Origin: Pithys albifrons albifrons
Taxonomy: Eukaryota; Chordata; Aves; Passeriformes; Thamnophilidae
Length of the DNA: 64,000 bases
Assembly: GCF_047495875.1 (NCBI RefSeq)
Contig: NC_092464.1
Coordinates: 3,630,737 to 3,694,736, forward strand
Direction of reading: 5' to 3'
Part shown: one piece after another, positions 1 to 11,685 of the stretch
Layout of the letters: each line of letters begins with the position of its first letter
Position numbering within the stretch: the first letter of the stretch is position 1
The notes under the pieces: model-generated
Told to the model about the DNA's origin: nothing
Database searches by the model: none
The model's input: only the letters and a program-made list of their open reading frames with translations
Program-made: the position numbers and the translations under genes

Positions 1-504
1 TATTATTCCATGTATTTATTAAATAAAAGGGGTATTTTCCCTCCCTCTTTCACTGGTGCTGCTGCATTTAGATGGAAAAGTGGCATCATTTTTTTTAGGT
101 TCTAGAAACATCTGTTTGAAGGTAAAACCAGAATCTTGTTTTTCCTGCTGTTAAAATTAGAAGGAAACATGTTTTGGAGAGGCCTGGTGTTGATACCAAC
201 CTCTTTCAGGATCAACAGTTACTGTGATTGCCTAATTGAATAATTAATAAGGTCTTTTGTAAATTATATATTACAGAAGAATAGTTTTGTTTTCTCACCT
301 TCCTCAAGACCTTCAGAACATGTAACAAACTGAACATGTAATTTATTCAAAGCATCCATGAGAGAATGGAAGTTATGATGAAGATTCAATGTTCTGTGTC
401 CTTCTGGAGCCTGGTGAGATACCCTGACACATCTCCAGTGGCAAGAAACACTTCTATGTGATCACCTGAGCTGAGGCTCTTTCTCAAAAGTCTCTTCTCC
501 CAGG
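1..504. other. Intergenic, no feature seen
   Basis: AT-rich sequence to the left of the first CR1 fragment. No exon, repeat or regulatory signal can be supported. Confidence 0.5.
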
Positions 505-770
505 TGACAAGTGACAGGATGAAATGAAATGGCTTCAAGATGCACCAAGGGAGGTTTAGATTGGATATTATGAAATATTTCTTCACTGAAAAGGTTTTCA
601 AGCATTGGAAAAGGCTGACCAAGGAAGGGGTGGAGTCATTAATCCCTGGGAGGATTTAAAAGATGTGCAGATATGGAGCTTGAGGAGATGGGTTAGTGGT
701 GCTGGATTGATGGCTGGACTTGATGATCTTAGAGGTCTTTCCCAACCTTAGGGATTCCACGATTCAAAAG
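505..770 (+). mobile_element. CR1 3' fragment, old, plus orientation
   Basis: Diverged CR1 sequence is recognisable from the stretch like HWxxLxxEGVES and the end TTGATGATCTTAGAGGTCTT followed by a degraded ATTC tail. Confidence 0.6.
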
Positions 771-905
771 TGGTGATTGTGCCCATGATGGTGAGATTCA
801 GGTCTGAATGAAGATAATTCAAGGCTTTCCAAGGCTTGGAAGGCTGAGCTGTTCAACCATCAGCAGATTAACTCAGAGGGTTAATTTTCATGTGGTTGAT
901 TCCCT

Positions 906-2129
906 TAAGTCAGCTTAAGTCAGTCCAGCAGTTCACCTGTCTGGGAAGTATCATTTCCTCAGACGGTAAGATTGACAAAGAGACAGACAACAGGCTGGCA
1001 AAGGCACACAGAGCCTTTGGAAAACTCCATAAAAGAGTCTGGTCTAATAAACACCTGAAGAAAAATACAAAGATCAGTGTCTACAGAGCCATTGTACTGT
1101 CTACTCTCTTATATGGGTCTGAATCCTGGGTCATCTACCGCCACCACCTGCGGCTTCTCCAACGCTTCCATCAGCGCTGCCTCCGTTCAATCCTAAACAT
1201 CCCCTGGTCTGATTACGTGACCAATGTGTCTGTTCTGGAACAGGCAGGGTCAGCAGTATGGAGGCCATGCTGATGAGAACGCAGCTGTGCTGGGCAGGGC
1301 ACGTCTCCAGGATGGAGGATCACCCACTGCCCAGGGCACGTCTCCAGGATGGAGGATCACCCACCGCCCAGGGCACGTCTCCAGGATGGAGGATCACCCA
1401 CCGCCCAGGGCACGTCTCCAGGATGGAGGATCACCCACTGCCCAGGGCACCTCTCCAGGATGGAGGATCACCCACCGCCCAGGGCACGTCTCCAGGATGG
1501 AGGATCACCCACTGCCCAGGGCACGTCTCCAGGATGGAGGATCACTCACTGCCCAGGGCACGTCTCCAGGATGGAGGATCACCCACTGCCCAGGGCACGT
1601 CTCCAGGATGAAGGATCACCCAGTGCCCAGGGCATGTCTCCAGGATGGAGGATCACCCACTGCCCAGGGCACGTCTCCAGGATGGAGGATCACCCACTGC
1701 CCAGGGCATGTCTCCAGGATGGAGGATCACCCACTGCCTCCCAAAGATTGTGCTCTATGGTGAACTCACCACCGGCTGCCGCAAGAGAGGAGCCCCGAAG
1801 AGGAGATACAAGGACTCCCTGAAACAACAGCTCAGCCTTAGCCATATTGAGTGCCACCAATGGTCCACTCTGCCCTCCAATCGGGATTCATGGAGACACA
1901 CCATTCACGACGCTGCTGCTTCCTTTGAGAATGCATGGAGGGTCAGTCTTGAGGAGAAAAGACAAGGCAGACAGAACCGTTCCCTGCCAATGTCACCAAG
2001 GGAGACGTTCCCCTGTGCCTTTTGTGACCGGACCTCCCTATCCCATATCGGCCTTTTTAGCCACCAGCAGCTTGCAGCAAGTGTGGGTAGTGCCCTTCTC
2101 ACATCTTCGTTCACGAAGCCAAGCCATGC

Positions 2130-2160
<31 letters not shown>
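906..2160 (+). pseudogene. Broken LINE ORF2 C-terminus
   Basis: The reading frame is open from about 906 to 1273 and then stops after EQAGSAVW. The frame resumes in another register at MEAMLMRTQLCWAGHVSRM (from 1258), so there is a one-base-type shift near 1250. Twelve copies of a 37-base unit follow. Eleven extra copies add 407 bases, not a multiple of three, and the coding frame returns at LPKIVLYGELTTG near 1738 in a third register. No functional protein is expected. Confidence 0.75.
1297..1736 (+). repeat. 37-bp minisatellite inside the LINE reading frame, 12 units
   Basis: The unit starts GGGCACGTCTCCAGGATGGA. Copies begin every 37 bases from 1297 to 1704, and the last is cut short where the unique LINE sequence resumes. 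Units differ by only a few C/T or A/G changes. Because 37 is not divisible by three and all frames lack stops, the array reads open in every plus-strand frame. Confidence 0.95.
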
Positions 2161-2161
<1 letters not shown>

Positions 2162-3534
2162 ATGATTCCCTGAACACAAGGAGCAAGAGAATGTTCCACA
2201 CTTTCTACCTTGATAAAGTCCTTTGCAAGATTCAGCTTCATTCCAGAGCTGTTGGATTGATTAATCCAACACAAAATAGTCCTGACAATGCCTAATCACA
2301 GTATATTTACAAAGGCACAAAAGAGGAGACCTCTTGCAGTGAATAATGCAGGGCACAGCCACAGCCACAATTATTCTGCCTTTCTTAGATTTGCACCCAA
2401 AGACTCATCCTGATCCCGGCTCCTTCAGCTCTCAGTTTCCAGAGGATAGGCTGGGATTTGCTCAGGCTGCTTGAACACAGAGCTGGTTCTAAACTTGCAT
2501 ATTGATGCCTACAGCATCAAAAAATTAATGTATGCACCTCATTTGCATGAATCATTTAAGAGCAGAGCTCCACAGGGGAGCAGGGAAGAATTAGCCTCTG
2601 TATTTGATCCAAATCCTAATGAGGCCAATGGAGAGACTCATCAGGCTCCCTCCTAGACCATTCCTGCCTTATAACTGGGAAACTGGGAATCCCAGTGGCT
2701 GCTGTGCTTGGACTGGAGTGCCCAAGTGTGCTCTTTATTCCTCTTTAGACCTCTGGTAACATTTAACTAGTTGTGTTCTTTCTTTATGACTCCAATTTCT
2801 CTGTCTGATAAAGCAGACAAATGTTAATGAGTTGGTTGGAAAATGATTTGGGGTTGGTTTCCCAACAGATCAGACTGATTAATTTACCCCTAAATTGGGG
2901 CCTGCAAAATTAATGCTCAGCTGGTGCTTAAGCCCTGCTGGATATGGTGAGGTGCTGATAAACCCCAAGGCCCTTCCAGGCAGAGGTGGTTTAGTTGCCT
3001 CATTCAATATTAACTTTGTCACCTGCAGGACACAGAATTTTCATGGAGAAACCTGCCCCAAATTCCAGCAAGAAAGTCTATGCAAAAGCACTTATTCTGT
3101 TGATGGCAACGTGTTCAACCTCACAAGCCACAACAGCTGGATGGGAGTTGATTAATTCTTATAAATATTGGAGTAAAAAATATCAAGGGAGGTTTCAGAC
3201 TCTTTTCTTTTGAGCAAGCACTTTTGTAGGGTATTTCTCGTTGAGAGCTCACCAATCACCCAAGGAAAAAGCAATGCCATTAATTCAGTGAATGAAACCA
3301 TAAATAGAGCAAGAAATGTCAGTGCTAAATTTGGTATCTGTATTATCTTCCAAAGCACAACTTGTGCTCATGGAGCTGGAGGAGAGTTCTCACTACCTGA
3401 GGGCAGCAGCAGAGAGAAATATTTTATGTTACCCATTCAAGTGGCTGAGGAAGATTCAGGTTCAACACTACAGGAGGAGAATTTGGAACTGGAGGTGCAT
3501 CCAAGCCAAGATGCCCATGGAGACATTGCAGCTC

Positions 3535-3685
3535 ATGGAGATTGACCAAAAGATGGTTGCTCCAAGCCCCATCCAACCTGGCCATGGACACTTCCAGGGA
3601 TGGGGCAGCCACAACTTGACTGGGCAATCTCACCACCCTCACAGTCAGAATTTCTTCCTAATACCTTATCCCTTCCAGTTCTAAG
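3535..3685 (-). mobile_element. CR1 fragment, old, minus orientation
   Basis: The stretch contains CACTTCCAGGGATGGGGCAG and an AATTTCTTCCTAATA segment in the usual CR1 order on the minus strand. The 3' tail is missing. Confidence 0.6.
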
Positions 3686-4097
3686 CCATTCCCCTTTGTA
3701 AAAGTGCCAGAAATCCACAGAAATGTCCTTGGACAAAAAGAGACTCTGCCACAACAGCAAAAGATGCTTTGGAGAAGTTGCTGCAGGGCTTCAGTGAAAG
3801 TCCTGATTTCACTCTTTGCTGCTTTTCTACCAACCCTCAGGTGCTCCTCAGGCTTCACATGGAGCTGCAGCTCAGAACCTCCAAGCCAGGACTCACACAG
3901 GGCTCTTTGAGGGATGTCAAGGCTGCAGCCCTTCCTCTTCCACAGAGCCAAACAGGCTTGTGCAGAGACATGGAAAAAGACCATCTGACAGACGAGGGAA
4001 AGATCAAGAGATGAGTCCCCTCATGTCATCTGAACCACGTCCAAACCTGCTCATCCCGCTGTGTCTCCTTCTGGCAAAGCACAGAGTGAAAGAGCAG

Positions 4098-4335
4098 TTC
4101 ACAGAACCACAGAGTGGTTTGGGTTGGAAGGCACCTGAAAGATGATTCCTGGAGTCAGGAAGAGCTGCCTGCTGTGCAGTTCACGGGGAAGAAAAGAAGG
4201 TGTTCTCTTCATTCTGGGGTGAAGGTGTTCTCTTCATTCTCTTCATTCTTCTCTGCTCATGGCAGAGGTTTGGAACAAGATGAGCTTGAAGGTCCCTTCC
4301 AATCCAATCCATCCTGTGATTCTCTGAAAGACCAC
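4098..4335. mobile_element. Pair of CR1 3' tails in inverted orientation
   Basis: A minus-strand CR1 tail at about 4098-4145 (GGTTTGGGTTGGAAGG) faces a plus-strand tail at about 4265-4335 (GGTCCCTTCCAATCCAATCC). They are separated by about 120 bases that include a local duplication of a TTCTCTTCATTCT word. Confidence 0.5.
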
Positions 4336-6914
4336 AATGCCACTGGCACATTGACCTGTCATTGTGCTATGATAAAACCAGGTTTGTAGGTTGGATTTAA
4401 CCATCTACACAGTCCTGCAGCAACTGAAATTATGTCTACAATGTGCCAGGGAACATTCCCAGATGCTGGAATTGAACATCTATGTAGTGAAATTGTCAGG
4501 ATTCCCCTCAGTGTGCCCTGTCCCTGGGCTGAGTAACACTTTCCCAAGGAATTTTTGGGGATGTCTCTGGGGGGAGGCCATGTGGCTCATTCCTTAAGAA
4601 CATTTCAGATGGAACTTCATATTTTGGAAACTGAGTTTAATAAAATAGCAGTGGGTCATTCCAGGAAGCCTCAACATCAGAGAAGGATCCCAAACCCATT
4701 TCACTCATTGCAGCAGCTGCATCCTTAGTGTTTATTCCATGAGGGTTTGCAGGACATGGCTCAGACAGCTGGATGGCATGAGGACCATATCTGAGTTGGC
4801 TTTACAGTGTCTGCAGTGCCACCAAAATCAGTCCTGGTGGGGAAGTCTAACCTGACAGGCTGTAGGGCAGCCCCTGCTCTCCATGGATTCTGATTTTTTG
4901 TTTCTTTTTCTACCCAAACTTTTCAGAAATGGGCGTTGAAGATCATGTGGGATTGACGAGGTGACCTGTGGATCTTCCCCCAGCACAGCTTTGAATTGAT
5001 AAGATATAAATATATTTATATAAAATACATCTGTATTTCTGATTGTTTTACATCCATCTTTAAACTGATGTTTATTATTTATTTTTTCATTATCTCCTTG
5101 TGGCAGCAGATGGTTCCCAGCCCCAGGGAGCCCAGCCCAGCTCAGCCCTGAGGCTCTGCAGTGACTCATCCCAGTCTCCCTAATTCCTCCTTTCTTTTGG
5201 GCTCTCCTGGAGGCAGACAAAGCATGGAAATGAATTGCTTTGTAGCCTGTTCAGTTGGATTTTACCTCAGAGGCAGCATGTGCAGTCAGACGTGAGGGCA
5301 TTTGCTCCTTATCCTTCTTCTCAGGACTGTCCAAGTCCCGTTGGTGTTGCCTGACTTTTGTTGTTTTAAAAGTGTCTTTGAAATGCAATCATTTCAACGG
5401 GTGACACCTTACCCTGGGAAAAGGAGGTGGAAAACCCAGAAATGCCATCCTGCAGCATCAACCACCCCCATGCCAGGCTCTAATCCCTCTTCTGCAGCAA
5501 GGCTGGAACCCCTCAAAGAAACAGGTTGCAAGATCAGGAAAGGAAAAACTGCCCTTGCTATTGGAACTTGCTCAGCTATTCTGGAAACATTCCCTCTGGA
5601 AACAGCCTCAAGAGGAAAAACAGGATTGAAAAGAAAGTCTGGTCCAATTTGCTCAATTTTAGGAGCTAAAGAGGAATAGAAGGTGAGCAGAGTGTAGGAA
5701 GTGATATCTGGTTTATATGGTTAAATATTTGGGGCATGTTTTTAGGCTTCAATTTAGGCAGATTTGTGGGGCACATTTCGAAGCTCCACTCAGAGGAGGG
5801 AAGGACATCCAAGCCCAGGTAGTGCTTAGGGACAGGAATAATTTATGGTCTCTGCAGTGCTTGGTGCTGTCCCTTTTCTCCTCTCAACCTTTCATGGTCC
5901 AAATAACTTGTGGGAAAATGGGATATCACCCCATGACCTGAATGCAGCCTTGGAAAGGACTCTGGGAAGGTTTATCTTCTCCTCTGCTTTAAAACACAGT
6001 CAGGCTGGAGTGTCTCTGCTGAGAAAATGCTGCTGGACTCTGTGAAAGGATGTGCTGATGAGGTTTTCCAGGTGGATTAGGTGCTGATCAATAATGAAGC
6101 AGCATCAAACTGGCACCAGTTTGTTATTTATAACTCCTGCAAATGTTTTCCATGGAAATGCACTTCTCTCTCGTGTAAACCTTAAAGGTTGTGTTGGCAC
6201 AGCAGGAGCTTAACCCAACAGGCAGAGGAATAAATGGGAAACCTTGTTTGGACCTCAGGAGGAGGTGGAGAGAGCTGGATGAGGGGAATTTAGGAACAAA
6301 TAGAGACAACACCCACGCCAGCGTCACACCAAATGGGAAAGACCTTCATGAAGTCTCTGTGTTTCTTCAGTGCCCAAAAATCCTTTCTGACTTCAACAGA
6401 GCACCTCAGAAATCCATGGATTTAACCACTAAACCAGTGCTAGTCACAGCTGTAGACTCTTCTGTAACAGTGACCCTCCGCCTGGCACAAGGGGTTGATT
6501 TCTGAGGCACAACAAACCTTTGCTCCTGGGTGGGTTGAGGATCCAGTTCAAAGTCCTTGCAGAAAATTGGGTCCTTTTGCCCGTCACCAAAATGCTGGAA
6601 AAGTGGCCTCCAAATATTTGGTTTGTCCAGGAGCTGATCATGGAGGGTTAGGATGAATTGTGTCTTGAGGACTGACAATTCACTGAGATTCACTGAATTT
6701 CTGGAATTGAGAGTATTGGTGGTGACATCAGAGCTAAGTAGTTTGGAAAAGGGATTTATCTCAACTCAACTTTGCATCTCAGAGTTACAGAAGAAGTAAA
6801 TTACAGAGGTGAGAGTGAGAATGGCTCCTTCATTGAGAAAGAACAGGGAAATCTGAATAATGAAAGGGTTTAGAGCCCAACAGGAGCTCTGAGAAGTGAA
6901 AAGTGTTCTGAGGT

Positions 6915-7283
6915 GTTGAAGAAGAGGAGGCTCAGAGGTGACCTCAGCACTGTCTGGAACTGCCTGAAGGGAAGTTCTGCCCAGGTGGGGGTTGGTCTCT
7001 TCTCCCAGGCACTCAGCAATAGGACAAGGGGGCACGATGGGCTGAAGCTCTGCCAGGGGAAATTGAAGTTGGAGAGCAGAAAAATATTCTTTGCAGAGAG
7101 AGTGCTCAGGCATTGGAATGGGCTGCCCAGAGAGGGGGTGGATTCCCCATCCCTGGAGGTTTTTCAAGTGAGCTTGGCCGTGGCACTGAGTGCCATGATC
7201 TGGTAAAGGGACTGGAGTTGGACCAAGGGTTGGACTCGATGATCTCAGAGGTCTTTTCCAACCCAATCCATTCTGTGATTCTA
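6915..7283 (+). mobile_element. CR1 3' end, plus orientation, open ORF2 tail
   Basis: This copy starts near the [16 protein letters not shown] segment of CR1 ORF2, runs to the ORF2 end ([18 protein letters not shown], then ALSAMIW and stop) and closes with CCATTCTGTGATTCT. It belongs to the same close subfamily as the copies at 8908, 10478, 32612, 35508, 40922, 47936, 49606 and 55375. Confidence 0.85.
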
Positions 7284-7514
7284 AGAACAGAGTGACTTCT
7301 CTCTGATGTGGTTTCCTGGAACCTTTAAGAAATTGGTGTGTTTGGTTTCTCTGAGAAAGTAAACGTGGGGTGCACATCTTGGGGAGAACCAGGAATCACA
7401 TCTTGGTGAGGATGTGCTGCTTGAAGTGAATGTTGCAGCCTTACAGGGGCCTCATACAACTGACATGAGTGGAGGGAAAACCCCTTTGGATGAAGTGCCA
7501 TGAGATCATTCTTG

Positions 7515-7728
7515 AGTGCTGTGAGGGTGGGCAGGCCCTGGCACAGGTTGGGCAGAGAAGCTGTGGCTGCCCCATCCCTGGAAGTGTCCAAGGCCAGGCT
7601 GGATAGGGCTTGGAGCAACCTGGGCTGGTGGAAGGTGGGGAGGAGGGTGGAATTAGAAGTCTTTTAAGGTCCTTTCCAATCCAAATCATTCTATGACTCT
7701 ACAATTCTCTATAATTCTACAATTCCAC
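7515..7728 (+). mobile_element. CR1 3' end, older subfamily, plus orientation
   Basis: Typical words are GGCTGCCCCATCCCTGGAAG and AAGGCCAGGCTGGATAGGGC, ending in repeated ATTCTA-type tail units. Confidence 0.8.
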
Positions 7729-8907
7729 GATACTGACCAAGCCTTCAGCCATTATAAAGAGATTGATTGTAAAAGCACAATCCTGGAAATAAAAATAACA
7801 TTATTTCAGCTTCAACAGTTTAGAGCAAAGTTGAAATTTGGGCCTGAGGAGTCTGTCACAGCCTGTTTCACAACCCCTGTGCTACGTTGTCTCAGTTTTT
7901 GGTGGCCCTAAAATGAATCTGTGAAGAAGTGCCCATTTGAGACCAGCCAGAGATGGCAGAGTGTGACTCAGATCCCTTGTCACAAGGATAAATGGAACCA
8001 GCAGAGGTCTGATTTGTTGTTGCTCCCATCTGGAGGGTGAGCCTGACATTTCTGTCTGCCAATAGCAATTTATTGTGAAGCAGAGCCACAGGGAAGGTTC
8101 CTCCTGCTCAATCAGCCAGCAAAAGAAATGACCCTTTGTGGTACAACCAAATAAGCAGCTTAATCACAGCCTACATGTCTGGGTGCATAAATAATTCAGA
8201 CATCTGCAGCTGCTCTTTCAATGTATTAAACCCAAACCCAAACCAGCCCCATGAAAAACAAAAATTAATATTCCATTAGTAAAGAAACTGAATATATTTA
8301 AGTTCGGGTTTGTTCTCATTTTGTCTGAGAGGAAGAAAGAATTTTTTATGACCCACAAGGAAATGTATCAATGATCATCTGGTGGTTGTTCTACCCCAGC
8401 TAATACTTCTGTTACGGGGCCAAATTCACTCTCTGAAGCCACATTGCCCAAGAAATTATTCTAAATATTATTGTCACTGAGCCAAGGTCAGTGACAATTT
8501 TAGGTGTATTATTGGAGGTAGAAAATATTTCCTCTACTTTTTTTGAAAATCTGTGGATTTATACTTTGCTTACAAGTCATAAACTTCACTAAGCACAAGT
8601 CCAGTAAGTATGTTCTTAAGAACAGCAATGTCCTTTCTGGTCATAAGTAGGTTTTTTTAATATTATGATACTCAAGGTTTCCATGCAAATTGGTCACCTA
8701 AAAATGCTTAGTACCAGAATTTGTGTTCAATATTAATATAGAACAGGAGCAAAATAGAATTATATGTATAAGGAAAGACTATGGGAGGTGTGCAGGTGTG
8801 TATTTCCAGAGAAACTGTAATTGTTGCCACTTTCCTCCTCCAGCTTTGAACTGGAGGGGCTTTTTGTAGCATCTCCATCATTGCCTCTCATGCTACACAA
8901 TGAGCCA
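7729..8907. other. Intergenic, AT-rich, no feature seen
   Basis: No repeat or gene was recognised. The middle part is AT-rich. Confidence 0.5.
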
Positions 8908-9700
8908 ACAGTGTGCCCAGGTCAATGGGATCCTGGCCTGGATCCAAACTAGCGTGGCCAGCAGGCCCAGGGCAGTGACCCTTCCCCTGGACTCTGCCTT
9001 GGGGAGGCCACACCTTGAGTGTTGTGTTCAGTTCTGGGCTCCTCACCTGAGGAAAGATCTTGAGGGGCTGGAGCAGGGCCTGAGACAGAGAATCCACCTC
9101 CAGGGACAGAGAATTCACCATGTCTTGATCCAACCCCACTGTGATCACCAGCCCAGGGCACTCTGTGCCCTGGGCTGGTGATCACAGTGGGGTTGGATCA
9201 AGGGTTGGATTTGCTGATCTCAGAGGTCTCTTCCAACACAACTGAGAAGAGCAACGAGGCTGGAAAAGGGACTGGAGCACAAGTGCTGTGGGGAGAGGCT
9301 GAGGGAGCTGGGGGTGTTCAGCCTGGAGAAGAGGAGGCTCAGAGGTGACCTCAGCACTGTCTGGAACTGCCTGAAGGGAAGTTCTGGCCAGCTGGGGGTT
9401 GGTCTCTTCTCCCAGGCACTCAGCAACAGGACAAGGGGGCACGATGGGCTCAAGCTCTGCCAGGGGAAATTGAAGTTGCAGATGAGAAAAAAATTCTTTG
9501 CAGAGAGAGTGCTCAGGCATTGGAATGGTCTGCCCAGAGAGAGGGTGGGTTCCCCATTCCTGGAGCTTTTTCAAGTGAGCTTGGCCATGGCACTGAGTGC
9601 CATGATCTGGTAAAGGGACTGGAGTTACACCAATGGTTGGACACGATGACCTCAGAGGGCTTTTCCAACCCAATCAATTCTATGATTCTGTGATTCTATG
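8908..9700 (+). mobile_element. CR1 3' end, plus orientation, interrupted by a fold-back insert
   Basis: The ORF2 tail is recognisable before and after an insert of about 160 bases (roughly 9083-9240). The left part has GGCCACACCTTGAGTGTTGT, the right part resumes GAGAAGAGCAACGAGGCTGG and continues to the ATTCTATGATTCTGTG tail. The insert holds a perfect palindrome and CR1-like sequence in the opposite sense. Confidence 0.8.
9124..9202. repeat. Perfect inverted repeat, 38-bp arms, 3-base loop
   Basis: The left arm is 9124-9161, the loop TCT 9162-9164 and the right arm 9165-9202. The right arm is the exact reverse complement of the left. The right arm's outer end reads into a normal CR1 3' sequence (GGGTTGGATTTGCTGATCTC). 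As DNA or RNA it should form a strong hairpin. Confidence 0.97.
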
Positions 9701-10477
9701 AATTTTCTGCCCAAGAACTTGTTGCTGATTTTTGTATTCCCTGATTTGACAGGAACCAGAGCAGCTCTGTCTCAGAGGGGCAAGGACAGCTCTGGGTGCT
9801 GGTGGCCCATCCATTTACTGAAAATCCAGGTTCTCCTTGGCACCGTCTCCATGGTCATCACCTCAGACCTTTGCAGAGAGTTCACATCCATCAGGAATAA
9901 TTCCCTCTTTTGCAGTTTGGATTCCATGCATTCTGGGAGAGGAGCTCTCTTTGTGGTGCTCATTTTGGTCCTTTTAAAGAGAAAAATTGGGAATTTCAAT
10001 GTTTCCTCTGTCTTTTAGTTTCCAAAGTCCCAAACCAGACAACCTGGGGTTATTTGAGTGTATTTGAATTGAGCCTCAATTAATCTGCTGCACTTGGACA
10101 GATGGATTTCCCCCTATACTGAATCAATTGCATTGATAAAACTCTCCAGAAAGGAGTTCAAATGAGTGGCTCTGACATTAACAGCTTCTTAATAGATACA
10201 TAAAACCAGGTGAGAGGAATTTCACCCAGAAAGTCAATACCACAATAACCATTGCTCTTTGCTGTGTGTTTACAGACCTGACAGTGATTTTTCACACTCA
10301 CCACAGACAAAGCAATGTTGGTCTGTGTGCAATGAAATGCAGTTTTTCCACCTTCTCTCCACAGAGAAACTGTGGCTCTGTGGAGAGAGACATTGGGTGG
10401 AAGGTTTTGCCAAATTCTGTGGTAAAATTCAACCTGTGGTTGAGTGGGATGGGAAAAATTTGTACTGTTCTGTTATC

Positions 10478-10761
10478 ATAAAATCATGGAATGGATTGGG
10501 TTGGAAAAGACCTCCGAGATCATCAAGTCCAACCCTTGGTCCAACTCCAGTCCCTTTACCAGATCATGGCACTCAGTGCCACGGCCAAGCTCACTTGAAA
10601 AACCTCCAGGGATGGGGAATCCACCCCCTCTCTGGGCAGCCCATTCCAATCCCTGAGCACTCTCTCTGCAAAGAATTTCTTTCTGATCTCCAACTTCAAT
10701 TTCCCCTGGCAGAGCTTGAGCCCATCGTGCCCCCTTGTCCTGTTGCTGAGTGCCTGGGAGA
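10478..10761 (-). mobile_element. CR1 3' end, minus orientation
   Basis: The tail AAAATCATGGAATGGATTGG lies at the left, and ORF2 sequence runs leftward to rightward on the minus strand until an abrupt 5' truncation after the TGAGTGCCTGGGAGA word. Confidence 0.85.
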
Positions 10762-11575
10762 TTAAGATTATATGAAGAAAACAAACCTATTGAAGTGAAG
10801 TGCTCACACCTGAGAAGGTCAAAACAGCTTTAAACTGGGGGGCAGAACTACCAGGAGTTCAGAATAATGAGAGTCTGCATTGTCCACCTCACCCGGTCTC
10901 ACTGTATTAGTTTTAATTTGGTTTTTCTTTGGGTTCATGAAAAATAAAAACTTGAGTAATGAGTTTCTGCAGCAAATTCCAGTAGGGAGGACTCCCACTT
11001 GTCTCCATCACTGAAGTGCCTCAGAGCTGTGTGTCACACTGCACTTCACCAGCACTTTGCTTGTTTACCTTCTGCCAAGAGAGATGTTCCAGCTGAGTGT
11101 GTGTGATCCATTTGGAAACTTTCTCAAAGGCTCCCCAGAAATTTTCCCTTTGCTACTTTACTCTTTGCCTTAATAACACCTAAAATCCTTCCCCCCTGTG
11201 AACACATCACAGCACTTCAGATAATTTTGAATGTGAAGAATTTCCCTCTTGTTCAAGGCTTGGGCAACTTCCAGAACTGGAATATTACTATGGATGTGAG
11301 CAGCTCTCAAAAGGATGTTGCGTTAATTTACATTCTGCAGCGCAATTAGATTGGCATTTGAATAATGAGAGTTGCTGAATTGCTTTTGTTGATTTTAGGA
11401 AAGGTTCCCATTGACTCTCACCACTCCTTAGTGCCACAGATGCAACCTTTGTGCTTCAATCTGCTACAAGAATTATGTGTGTTATAAACTATGTATAAAT
11501 TAATCATCATATAAAATATATACAAATTAATTATGGCTTACACAGAAGAAATGAGCTGATGTAGAAGAATATTAA

Positions 11576-11685
11576 ATCATAGAGTCTAAGATTGGTTTGG
11601 GTTGACAGGACCTTACACAGCACCTTTTTCCAACCCCCTGCCATGGGCAGGGACACCTTCCACTAGACCAGGATGCTCAGTCAAG
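11576..11685 (-). mobile_element. CR1 tail, old, minus orientation
   Basis: Degraded tail TCATAGAGTCTAAGATTGGT, then CCCCCTGCCATGGGCAGGGA and CACCTTCCACTAGACCAGG, all in CR1 order. Confidence 0.75.

Larger units (their letters stand above)
906..2162 (+). mobile_element. 5'-truncated non-CR1 LINE (RTE-like), with target duplication
   Basis: The 3' part of a non-LTR retrotransposon. It encodes the region after the reverse transcriptase catalytic core (FTCLGSIISSDGKID, LLYGSESWV, RCLRSILNI, GHVSRMEDH, KIVLYGELTTG) and a C-terminal Cys/His finger (FPCAFCDRTS...GLFSH). It ends in a GCT/GAT trinucleotide microsatellite. The nine bases TGATTCCCT occur at 897-905 and again at 2163-2171, a likely target-site duplication that partly overlaps the microsatellite. 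Microsatellite tails are usual in RTE-clade elements. The family could be the avian AviRTE or a related RTE or BovB-like clade, which cannot be settled here. Confidence 0.6.
2172..6914. other. Intergenic stretch with only CR1 remnants
   Basis: Apart from the CR1 pieces at 3535-3685 and 4098-4335, no coding exon with splice signals or repeat was recognised. Frames of up to about 125 codons here have no family resemblance and stop-codon spacing is as expected by chance. Confidence 0.5.

Noticed and set aside
1224..1822. Repetitive proteins of 117-179 codons in three frames
   Set aside because: The 37-base minisatellite has no stop in any plus frame. These are artefacts within a broken LINE.
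6766..7377. 203-codon minus-strand frame, and similar Pro/Leu/Ser-rich frames opposite other CR1 copies
   Set aside because: They are the antisense of CR1 ORF2. The sense strand carries the recognisable CR1 protein.
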